Shown here: positions 53,845 through 64,000 of the stretch, piece by piece | How positions within the stretch are numbered: position 1 is the first letter of the stretch | How the letters are laid out: the number at the start of each line of letters is the position of its first letter | Source of the DNA: Capitella teleta | Lineage: Eukaryota; Annelida; Polychaeta; Capitellidae | Assembly (NCBI GenBank): GCA_000328365.1 | Contig: KB300908.1 | Coordinates: 201,928 to 265,927, forward strand | Direction of reading: 5' to 3' | DNA length: 64,000 nucleotides | Translations under genes and position numbers: made by a program | Notes under the pieces: generated by a model | What the model was told of the DNA's origin: nothing | What the model saw: only the letters and a program-made list of their open reading frames with translations | Database searches by the model: none

Positions 53845-56800
53845 CTATGCCTGGTTGATGCCTAGCGGGCGATCCGATACTTCCGTACTGGTGGTGCAAT
53901 AGTACTTCTTGTGTGCTAAAAAAGTCGAAAGATAAGTGAACGATATATCGCACTGTTTACAGTACTTGGCGGTGATTTTCTCCGGGCTTTTTCGCTGCAA
54001 AATGTTAGCGACAGAGTGAGAGTGTGTTGGTGATTTCGTCATCGGTGAACTGCTAGAGGTGTCTCGAGTATCCGGACTCGGAGTCGGACTCGGTCGTTCG
54101 GTTTTACAAGGAGGTGCGGGGCTGCTCTCCATCTTAATCTGAGATATCTGCGTGGTGTCAACGTTTTCTTTGCGATCTTCGTCAAGTTTTGTATCTTTAA
54201 CATCTTCATTTTTCACTTCGGGAGTTGGACTCCGGATCGGACGTCTGTATTCGGATTTCTCATACCCTTTTCTGGATTTCCTCCTCTTATACGGCTCACT
54301 CTTCATCCGGATGAGCTCACTTTCGAGGTTCTCATGTCGTAGGTGAACCGGTTGCTTCGGAATCAACGGCGGTTCTTCAAATTCAATAACATGCTCATCC
54401 ACGAATGGCGTTCCATTATCGGCGTGCATCTTCCCGTGCATACGCATGCCACGCACGGTGTTGCCACGGTAACCACACAACGCACACTTGTAGGCTTTAG
54501 ATGGCGAGTGTGCCTTCAGATGTTCGGCTAGTCTGGTGTCACTTTGCGCGATGTATTCACAGTGTGGGCAGTGGTAGAGCGGTAAGTGTGCGGCGGACCC
54601 AGTACAATAATGCAGCCCCATCAAGCGGGCGGAACCAAACGTCGCTCCACAATGTTGACAGGCGAGACTAGAATCAGACGAATCCGGACTTCTCCTGGCC
54701 GGACAGTAAAAAGTCTGGTGAGCTCGTAGGGTTTCCGCGGATGAAAACGGGATTCTACAAGCGGCGCACAGGAGGGGGTCGTCGGTCGGGGTGCGCGGAG
54801 ATTTCGGGGTGTGTGGGTCCGTCCGAGGGCTGGACGGCGAGCGGGAATGAGGCGTGCTGTCCCCTCCGCTGGGGATTTGGGCGGAGTGCCTCCTGCTCGC
54901 GCAATAATGCTCCTTGTGCGCGATGAAGTTCTCCAACTTGTAGAAAACGATGTTGCAATCCTCACATTTGCTGACAGAAGACAACCTTTGTTGTTGTTGC
55001 TGTTGTTGCTGCTGCTGCTGCTGTTGTTGGAGTAGGACCATAGCAGCGGCGTGTTGTGGCAGGGGAAGCAACCCCATTGGGAATATCTCCGGGCGAACTG
55101 GGGAGGCAGTCGCGGGGGTTCTGGGTCGCCTCGGAGGGGACTTGGGTTCGTTCTTGACGGCGGCGGGGGGCTTGATGCTGAGGTCCAGGGGTTGGTCATC
55201 GGAGGGGGTGGGAAGAGGGGGCGGGGATGTTTTCACTGGGGAGGGGGGTTTATCCGGGACAATGTGGATGTACGGCATGGCGAAGGGGGAGTGGAGCATA
55301 TGTAGCGCTGGGTGGGGGGCTAGGGGTGGGGTGAGGTGTCCGTTGGGGGCTGGGGGGAAGGGCAGGGCTGCGGCGGGGGAGGCAGCCCGAGCCTTGGCCG
55401 AGGGGGTTCTCCTGGGGCTGGTGGAGTCCCGGCGGCCTGGGGTGCTGACTCGGCGGCGCTGCTGGCAGTAGTAGAGCTTGTGGCCTCGGTAAGTGGTCAG
55501 GGAGGTGAACTGGATATCGCACTCTTTGCAGAAGAGTTCTGGAGGTTTCAGGTTATCTTCCGGGAAATGCAAGCGTAAATGCTGATTCAGCGCTTCGGTT
55601 GAGGTGCAAGTGAAAGTGCAGTGCGGGCATTTCTCATCCCCCTCTTCCTCTAACTTCTCCTTCTTCACTTTATTCTCAACTTCGCCATTTTCTTCGCCTT
55701 CCAACTTTCGCTTCTTGACTGAGAAGAAAATTAAATCTTTAGTCAACCATGCATATGACCAAAGCACGTGGCTCACTTGTTTCCATGGCGACCGCGTCTT
55801 CCGGTTTCTTGGCGCAATAAAAGGCGAGATGCGCTTTCAGTGTGCTCTCACTGCTGTACCGCACTCCACAGTGCGCGCATGCGTGGTTCAGGGCTGGAAA
55901 CAAGCATCCGTAGATAAGCAAAGAGATAACAACATAGCCTCGAGGACATTTTCAGGACTTCGGTTCGACATGAATGAAGATTGCACGAGTGCAGGAAAGC
56001 ATCATTGAGGGGTTCGGGTTTGATTCCCCTCCGAATATCGGGGTGTATCGAATCAATGAGTACTCAACAAAAAAAAAAAAAAAAAAAAAAAAAAAGTCAC
56101 GTGTAAAGAGGTACTAATTATTTACAGGTGGTGTACTACACCAGTATTTGGATATGAGGTCATTCATATCTGCGAGAATTATCAGCAATTCAACATCACG
56201 ATTAGCACACGATAGAAACGTCGTGATAACGTTATCAGCCGGTTGTTGTTCGCCTATGAATTGATCAGCTAAGTTAGGAAATGTCACCAATGGGAAGAAA
56301 AACGCAAATTCAGAAGTCCTCTCCGCCCTTTTCGCCTTTAAAGAGGAAAGCGACACTTGTATAATGGATTACATCCATTATGGTGATGAAGTCCATGCAG
56401 ACATTGATGAGGTCAAAAGACCAGCTACAATTCAATCTCATTCAATTTCATTGAATTCAGCGAAGCGAGCCAATTTCATGAGCACCGGTCAAGAGCCTGA
56501 CCCTAAAGGTCACGACCAATCGACACCGGGTCACGTGACGAGTTATGGCGGGAAATCCATCGATCACGTGACCAAGATGATATGATCAGTGTGGAGTTCG
56601 GACTGCGCGCGTCGAACCGCGAAGATAGTGCAAAGTAAGCGCCATCTCTAGGATTGAAATGTCACGGGCCCTGATAATGGATGATCATGGCCTATGATCT
56701 CCGGCGCTGCTTTCCAGACGTTTCTCGATTTCTCCTAATGGCATGATGTTATTTTAAATCACGCGGCCTGAAACACCACGTGAATGTGTAAACATGGCGG

Positions 56801-58251
56801 CGAAGGGGGAGGCGCTGGACCGGAAGTGAAAGCTATTATGGAAAGCCGAAATGGATAGCGACGACTTGTTTCTTTCCCCAGCGGATGATGAAATTGATAT
56901 CGACTTCCATTTCAGCCACTAGGGTGGCTGCCTTTAGTGTCTTATACTGTACTGGGTTGAGTTTCTGTTCTCTTAGAAATACACGACAACAGCCTAAGAC
57001 TAGTACCGGTACGTATATACCCGCTATGTCTTGATATGCTCTTTCTAGATTCGAGTGCCTTTGTCACAAAAACTCAGGTATTTGATAATTAAAAGTGATA
57101 AATTCGCTAACGACATTCAACGATGATTTTATCTCGAACGAATGAATGTACGTTTCTTTGTGCAAACGTATGTCTTTCCTGTACCAGAATGCTATACATC
57201 TGATAAGAATAATAATGAATGAAAATGCGATTTTCGATTTCGAAACAGTGCTATGCTAGTGACAAGACGATGTACAAGATTAAATAATCGTTGCTATGGT
57301 AACTGCACTAATAGAAAAAGTGGAATTATATGTATTGGTACAGATAATTACATCAGGATAAACAGCCCAAAACTGCATCTGAGAGCAGATAAAAAGTGTT
57401 TAAAAAATCAAATGTAGATCAAAGTAAAGTTACAAACCGGATGTTCCTAGCGAAAAGTATGCAACATACTGATAAAGATATTACTTACAGCCAGTACTAG
57501 TAAAAGCAGTATATCCGCGTAGAATCAACACAAAACTCAGAATAAACGAGCGAAAACCTTCAGAAATTGCTTTTAAATGAAAAGAAAAAGAACTTCGACG
57601 AACTGCTTTTGTGTGAGCGATAAGATAAGGCGTAACGTGTAATGTATACGGCGCCCGTCTGAAGCCATTTACAATTGTTTATTATCGGGGTTGAATCTTG
57701 GGTTTTCGAAACACAGCAGCCCAAGGGTCCATATAAAATCAGATAAGAGCAACATTATCGCTCTTATCAGCGTCTAGCATCGACATAGATTGTCAAGATA
57801 AGAGAAAAAGCGCATGAGAAAATGCGTAAAAATATTATTTCAATTAATTTTATGAACTGATCTCGTGAGGGGAGCGGAAAACTTCAAAGAGATGACAACT
57901 TACGATAGCCCGGTTCTGGAGAGTTTTGGCGGGAAAGTTCTGATGCAGAAGCGTCCTTCGAAGACGGACTTGTCGGGGATGGCTTGACCACCATCCCGGT
58001 GTGGAGTGCGGTCACGTCGGTACGAGTGACCTTGTCGAATACTTTGACCTCTGTGACCATGGAAACGCTGACGTCACGATCCAACATGGCGACTAGTTCT
58101 GTGTCTGTGGGAATCTCTTTCGTTATGATACACACTATTTCATCAGGTCCTGGAATTGAAAAAAAAAAAAATAAAAAAAATGATTTTAAAATTTAATTTA
58201 AATCATTTATACTAGTTTGTCGTGTAATAACACGAAAAAAAAAAAAAAAAA

Positions 58252-58283
<32 letters not shown>

Positions 58284-60472
58284 AAAGTCATATTCATAAT
58301 TTTGCTTGGATGTGATTAGCACAAATATAGAATAAGTACAATTTCCCAACCTCTATACAGATAGATATGATTAGTGTAAGAAAGTCGTTTCGGCCTTTCG
58401 GTTCTCAGGGGCGGGGAAAAGGGGAAAGTCGCGGGAAGCGCCTTTATCTCTTATTCCCTTAACCCGCTTATTGCCGCTATTTCGCCTTTGAGCGGTCTTC
58501 GCTAAGTACGGACATTTTGCCAGCATTTGCCCGGTGGCGTTCGTCCATTGAGCGGACTCTTATCTTGCGATGTCCGTGGGGTGATTGCGAGGGGCCTCCT
58601 ATCGTCCGCTCAAAAGAATGGTCGTGATTTATTCGGGCAGCGGCTTATCAGCGCCTGGGCCACGCGACGAACGCTCTTTGCGATGTTGACTGAGCGGGGC
58701 TGCGAGTCGGGTGTTAAGACCCTATACGGACCTTGCGACGCATTCAAATTAACATGTATTATGGCGGGGCAGTGAGCCGGGCGATGGCAGATAATGCGAA
58801 ATCATTTCTCGCGATTAATCAAGCTTCCGCCGTGTCTCTTCGGACGCATGGAAATCGGTCTTCAGAGACGCGGGAAAGACGCGTCGTGTTTGACCTTCAC
58901 GATGCCCACAAAGCAGGGGCATCTGTCTACCCTGACACGTGGTCAAGTGTTCTTGTCAAATCACCGGGTTATTAATAGCATTTCAAGGGAGTCCTTCTGA
59001 GGGAATTCCTCCGATGATGTCATTATGGGTTTCGTGTTCTATGAATACGTAAGATATACGTTGCGCAAACGACCGAGCGTCTTATCGCATGGTACTATAA
59101 CGCTGATATCAAATACTTCTGATTAAATTGATAACAGTATCATAAGTTGGAGAAATTGTTATATATCGATATGATATCTAATCTGTTTAACTGCGCGGGG
59201 GTCAGAAACTCAGGATAGCGAACAATTCAACGGTCATCCGTGAGATATGGTCATAAAATTTCCCAATGAAGTTGCAATACTCATACACGCACACAAATAA
59301 CGAATATCGGATACAATACCCTGAACCAGCTCAAGTGAAACTCTTTAATCAAGTTAGTAAATTATCCCCTCAAAAGATATCTAAGAATTTTAGAATTTAT
59401 TTGATGTTGAAGCAGACACTGTAATTAAACTCTAATAAAACCACACATTTCAAGATCTAGAGTTGAAAAATAGAATGAATACTAAAAATTTATGATTATT
59501 TCTCTCATAAGTCACGCAGAATGATTTTCCTGGAACAATCTATGAATGTGTCATACATGCAACACAATTCCAGTGTTATATGTGATAAATAATATTATGT
59601 TAGCTAGGTTATTAATAGTTCTAATTCTCACCTGTGATTTTTATAACAGCATTTGATGAATTTGGGTCTTGATCCGTCAAAATTAATCTGATCCATCGAC
59701 TTTTGTCTTCAACAAGACATAACAAATCACGTCCCCCGGTGTTACTGGCTTCCGGTAGCTGTGACAAAAAAAAATATATATATATAATAATTTAATTTAA
59801 AATACATACATACATATATACATACATACATGTACGTAAAAATTTCAACACTTTCAAAACAAAATCATAAGCCTACAAAACCAACCCTTTGGTTTATTAT
59901 TAGATTCAAGAATAGTGCAAACTTATATAAACTAATACCGATAATAAAAAAGGGTCCACCATTTAATCTTATCGAACAGTGGGTGGTTCCGACACATGAA
60001 CATAAATCAGGCATTAGATTAGATAAAGTTCTTCTGAAGGGGGAAGGAAAAAAGAAAAGTTATCTATAATTGCAGAGATTGGCTCAAATCTCCATCAATG
60101 TCACGTCTCGCGATACACTGCGAGATAGAGCGAGATGTCGGTATCTGATAGAAAAGAGATTGTTTACATTGGTTGCCAGGGAGATATGACGAAGATACTC
60201 GCTAGGGGGCGACGGCTGTATATAGCAGATAATGTTATGTGTTATGATGGATTCGCTTACCTCGACAGTGTATTCGCCAGTATCAATTCCGTCCTCCTGG
60301 ATTAATTTAGTCGTGTACGGCCCAAACGTAGTTCCTTCCAATATCGTACGACTCGCAAACACGCCGTATTCCGTCGTGGACGTACGGGCTTGTGAGTCAG
60401 GATGTCTGAGTCGGAAATCACTTGGTAAATCGTGAAGTCGAGCGATTTCGATTAATTCATCGTCTGATTTCT
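53845..60472 (-). CDS. ZFPM: FOG/ZFPM-type GATA cofactor (5' end unresolved)
   Basis: FOG proteins (FOG-1/2, Drosophila U-shaped) bind the N-terminal GATA zinc finger through CCHC fingers and recruit CtBP. Visible exons are 60472-60261, 59758-59632, 58149-57904, 55893-55777 and 55718-53845, in phase, giving 857 residues plus a missing N-terminus (the first exon begins mid-codon after TTTTACAG). The first three exons form the PR (SET-like) domain: YGVFASRTILEGTTFGPYTT, WIRLILTDQD, DEIVCIITKEIPT. Then come a CCHC finger (HACAHCGVRYSSESTLKAHL), an NLS-like KKRKLEG, mixed C2H2/C2HC fingers, the CtBP motif PLDLSIKP, a run of about 15 Gln (near 54984-55027), two C2H2 fingers and a terminal CCHC finger KYCKQCDISFTYLSTFLAHK. 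This layout is diagnostic of FOG. Human ZFPM1 is about 1005 aa. Confidence 0.94.
54984..55027 (-). repeat. CAG/CAA repeat coding polyglutamine in FOG
   Basis: The plus strand carries (TTG/CTG)n, read on the minus strand as CAA/CAG and giving an uninterrupted run of about 15 Gln. It separates the CtBP-motif region from the following CCHC finger. The mix of CAA and CAG suggests a fairly stable tract. Confidence 0.9.
56065..56095. repeat. Poly-A tract, possible SINE tail
   Basis: A run of about 27 A follows a T-arm-like stretch GGGTTTGATTCCC near 56010. This looks like the end of a tRNA-derived SINE inserted in the FOG intron on the plus strand. The A box is not evident. Confidence 0.35.
56096..56922. 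promoter_or_regulatory. Promoter-like cluster inside the FOG intron
   Basis: Within the intron between the PR-domain exons and the first zinc-finger exon lie GTCACGTGT (56096-56104), the palindrome GTCACGTGAC (56530-56539), GGCGGGAAA (56547-56555, E2F type), ATCACGTGAC (56563-56572), CACGTG (56777-56782), AACATGGCGGC (56791-56801, YY1 type) and CCGGAAGTG (56820-56828, ETS type). A short plus-strand frame MDSDDLFLSPADDEIDIDF starts at 56851 and stops at 56922. Local GC and CpG are higher than in flanking intron. Direction of transcription is not determined. Confidence 0.5.
57290..57303. promoter_or_regulatory. RFX X-box motif in FOG intron
   Basis: GTTGCTATGGTAAC is a full 14-bp inverted-repeat X-box matching the RFX consensus. 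It lies about 370 bp from the promoter-like cluster. Function is inferred from motif only. Confidence 0.5.
58150..59631. other. FOG intron, GATA-rich
   Basis: It begins with A-rich and GAA tracts (58233-58286). The stretch 58390-59000 is GC-richer than its surroundings and contains CTTATC/TTATCAG sites (58559, 58645). No exon is recognised in it; plus-strand open frames there match nothing known. Confidence 0.45.
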
Positions 60473-63400
60473 CTGTAAAATAAAGAAATATTATGTACAC
60501 ATCAATAAACCATTAAATGAAATAATTGTTCATTTGTCTAAGTAAAAGAAATATGCTTTTTTTTATCTCGATTTTTTTTTCCCTTTTCGCAAGACCTACC
60601 GGATCGTATGCGTTTGTGGGCTTGTACCCAACTGTTTCGGGTACTGAAGCCCAGAATGCTTATCACGAATGATAAGACGGAAAGTTAGTCTTATCTGTGA
60701 GGGCAACGTCCAATGATAACGCAGATATCACAAAATAAACATCTGGTCATTGACCTTCATCCGACCAGAAGGTCCCGCTAAAACCAGGATTCCGGATCCG
60801 GAACATAATTCGTATTTTATCTAGCAGTGCTGTGTATATCTATGGATCTGGATTGGTCATAGAAATCTCGTTATCTTATGCTCGACAAGACGTGTCTTCA
60901 AGGAAGGTATAGAAATTACACGCTATAGCTCTCCGTATTACAGGAGTTGGGACGGAAGATAACAAAGTATTATGGGAAACCAAAAGTGATATGACTAGAG
61001 ATTATGGTAAGATGACAATGATAGCGAGTTGTGCAATATTCTTTGGAATGCAAACCATGTGAGTAGGAGGAAGTTACTGACTAATCATTTTATCTGCTTG
61101 TATGAGATTACAAGAGAGTACTTGTACTTGACAGATAAGGAAATCGACAAAAAAAGGTTGGGCGGGGACAGCGTGATCTGACCTATAAAAAAATAACCGC
61201 CCCCTCGCAAAAACTCGATCTAAAAATTCAGCAGGAAAAAAATGGAAAAAAAAAAACACCCCCCCCAAAAAAACAAAAAAAAAAAAAAAAAAAAAAAACA
61301 ACAACAACTTGTAATTATGGAACAAAGTATAAAAAATCTTAATGGTAGATAAGCGGATATTTTTCCTTATGCCTCATCTTTTTCTATCTCAAGTTCTGAG
61401 AAACACTGGCAGACCTGATTGTTATCATAAGCCTTCAATTTCCTATCAGAATATTTTATTGCTGATCACTGCTCACAGTGCTTAGTATTTCTTAAGAATT
61501 ATCTTAATAACGCATTATAAAAAATTAATTCACATCCTACATATAAATATACAAGTACAAAGAAACGTGTAAATAATGATGCTATATTTATTGACACGGA
61601 TTTGTTTCGTGTGATTAAAACCGCGGGTAAAAAAACCCGACTGAGCGGTATAAAGCTGTTATCAAATGAAACCGGAGCAATATCGATGCAGGGAGCGATA
61701 GCAGCGTGGATATATGGGATCGAGTTTTATCATTGATGGGCGGGGGAGATAGCCCGCTACTCCGCATCCCGTGATCACTCATACACTTTGACTGTATCTT
61801 ATCAGCGTGTTGGCTCCATTCCCCTGCCGCTAGCCCTGAGGCTGGCTATCGGCGAGTCTCATCAAATAGGAAGGCCCCTACTCATGACCTCCTGTGATCG
61901 CCAGCGCCGACCGCCACGACCCCCTCCTCCCCCTGCTTCCCTTTTGCACTCGACTTAAAGCGACGCCGCACTCTTGTATTACATGTCCTAAGTTCTTGTT
62001 TTGCCTGGGGGCCGCCATGACACATGCAATCAAAAGAAGCGTTCGCAAACGCGATTGCAAAGTGCGTTATGATCTTGTGTGTTAAACTAATGGCCGAATG
62101 CTTGATACGTGAATAGTTGTTGATATAATGACCATAAATATTAGTGGAGTATTTAATAGCTGCATGTATCTTTAATTTGTTTACATTGATCTCCTTTTAT
62201 AAAATGCGTTGCTGTCTGGACTGTAGTAATTCCTGCTCATAGACTGTCGAGAAAGAAAGATGAGTATATTACTACTAGTAGTAACTCCACTCACATACCA
62301 ACTAACAATTTCCATTATGAATTTCATTGCTTCTGAGTCACTTTTTCTTCGCGTTAAATTTCTGGTATCTGAAAATCAATGTTCTATTCACCTTCCTGAA
62401 TAGGGCTCCATATCATTCTAATTGCCAGTTGTTTCATGGGAATATTGTAATAAGCTGTGATAATCGTGATAAGCTCAGACTTTGCCAATTGCTAATAATG
62501 TGAATTACAATATTGGAAATGTGGTTTGGTATACCCCGTTGTAATCGGCAGTGATATCCAATTTAGAATTATTTGCATTTGATAAATAATAAAATAACAC
62601 ACAAAAATCGTGAAATTGAAAAGTGTTATCTTAATTATCCTATGTGATCCTCATGCTATTGTTAGACACGAATCCAATTTGTAAGCAGTAGCAAAAAGAG
62701 AGGGAGAGAGAGAGAGAAAAAAAACTGTTATGGAACACAATTCGGTAATTAATTACCATATAGATCAATACAACTGCACTAAATAAAATATGCTTATATG
62801 CAATTAATGATCAATATTATCGATGAGAAAGTTTTGCTTGACGATACACAAAAGTCCCTTACATACGTACATGTACACTGTACTAGTATTAAAGCCAGAT
62901 TACATGACGCACAAAGTGAAGTCGAATTTACACAGAGATCAGAATTTTCGTTGTGCGTGCATCCGACTGTGCAATGTCATGTGATTGATAGCGGTTGTCA
63001 TGGAAACCGCTTGGCTAATCAAAATTCGATCTGGCGTTTTGATAAGCCAGAGATAAGGCATTGGACCGCAAGCGCAGATAGTTTGTCCCGACCAGTAGTC
63101 GCGGAGATGGTAAAGATGGCGGTGTCCTTCCTGTTTGGGTAAATTTAATGTGTACATGCAAGGACCCTTGAGATATTGGTGAAACAGCATTATTTATACA
63201 AGACATAAATTTAAATTGTGTTCGTGACTGAACGGAATTAAGTGATTTCTTCATTGACTGAATGCATGACTGGGAGAGTCAGTGAGTAAAAGAATGATTG
63301 ATTGTCAGCCGCGGCACACAAAACGGAGACCTCCGCTCCGTAATCACTAAGTCGAATTTCGAGATAACGGGCAGCTGGGAGGTTGCAGATAACGCCTAAA

Positions 63401-64000
63401 GACCCTAAAAAGTAGATCACTCCCTAAATAGATTACTACACAGGGCAAATTACTGCTCCCAGAAATCGACACACACAAAAAGAAGGAAAACCATAAATCG
63501 GAAGTTAGGGAGTGAGAGGGATAAATGGGAGGGGGCGCATCGGTGAGAGGAGAGACGGGGTTCCTAAATGTTATCACTTGATGCCAGGGCTTGATAAGCC
63601 TCCTTTGATGCTCCCTGCCTATAATAGGGCTACAGGCTAATGTATCAGCCCGGCCCGGGTCCGGAGTGGGGGCCTTTTTGGCCTGATGTTATCAGGGAAC
63701 GATGATCAGGGTGCTGGGTGCGCTGATAAGTCCTGAGTAATGGCGGAATGGGAGAATTTGGCCGAAAACTTAAAAGACTTGATGAATGGCGATTTGGAGG
63801 GCCTGATGACCGCGTGCGGTTCGGAGATAAAGAAGGCTTATTCCCGCGGGGATTTCACTGTGACTCAGCATTATTAACTGCTGAGCGAATGGAATTATCG
63901 TGCCATCTCTGTTTATAATGGATTAATGTCTTTATCGCATTATTCGCATTATGTACAAACGTGAGCATAGAGAAAACCCCCAATTTTTCATGATTTTCTT
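60473..64000 (-). promoter_or_regulatory. FOG upstream or first-intron region, dense in GATA sites
   Basis: No FOG N-terminal exon (family start MSRRKQ) was found here, so the first exon is probably beyond the window. The stretch is rich in WGATAA motifs on both strands, for example 60658-60695 (three sites), 61798, 62461-62475, 63038-63056, 63362-63395 and 63588-63730. GC-richer islands occur at 61620-61980 and 63500-63880. A 45-codon plus-strand frame at 63740 (MAEWENLAENLKDLMNG) is open but unrecognised. Confidence 0.45.

Noticed and set aside
61878-62060. Minus-strand MAAPRQNKNLGH ORF as the FOG N-terminal exon
   Set aside because: It lacks the expected SRRKQ-type start and no phase-fitting donor into the 60472 exon was found.

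Overview
This is a eukaryotic (metazoan) nuclear window. It holds seven spliced protein-coding genes, canonical GT-AG introns (many only 50-100 nt, a few 1-2 kb), AT-rich intergenic DNA, AAT microsatellites and several transposon relics. All seven genes could be assembled exon by exon with consistent phase. The gene set (Venus kinase receptor, FOG/ZFPM, GAS8/DRC4, DYNC1LI, GPT, IST1, an ASB protein) fits an invertebrate animal: Venus kinase receptors are known from invertebrates, not vertebrates. I cannot fix the phylum from sequence alone. There are two assembly gaps (9320-9369 and 44999-45879).

Layout. 806-2389 (+) IST1, an ESCRT-III regulator. 3879-5732 (-) GAS8/DRC4 of the ciliary nexin-dynein regulatory complex, convergent with IST1. 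Its start codon lies in a tiny upstream exon, and a pogo/Tigger-like DNA transposon (6152-6994) sits upstream. 7.9-11.5 kb is intergenic with microsatellites, a fold-back repeat and a 175-bp duplication at a gap. 11486-17064 (-) is the cytoplasmic dynein light intermediate chain. 18903-20525 (+) is an ankyrin/SOCS-box protein, divergent from the dynein gene. 20.5-30.6 kb is a long intergenic stretch with a tRNA-derived SINE, a decayed mariner element and a tRNA-Ser-like pol III unit. 30754-39176 (+) is a 19-exon Venus kinase receptor. 39.2-49.6 kb is intergenic with a hierarchical satellite array, a LINE reverse-transcriptase scrap, a second SINE copy and the large gap. 49623-51910 (+) is alanine aminotransferase. 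53845-60472 (-) is a FOG/ZFPM GATA cofactor whose 5' end is not resolved. The last 3.5 kb is upstream or first-intron DNA of FOG and is dense in GATA motifs.

Main points of interest. (1) The Venus kinase receptor carries, N-terminal to the expected Venus flytrap module, a second bilobed binding domain that closely resembles bacterial glycine-betaine-binding proteins (ProX/OpuAC). It keeps two Trp-x-Pro motifs that in ProX contribute to the betaine cage. (2) Five of the seven genes have human orthologues on chromosome 16q, which points to an ancient linkage group. (3) The FOG locus has a dense field of GATA sites, and a promoter-like cluster lies exactly between its PR-domain exons and its zinc-finger exons. 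(4) The satellite at 41.35-42.59 kb shows three nested periods (about 37, 110 and 329 bp).

No retrovirus-like or Polinton-like element was recognised.
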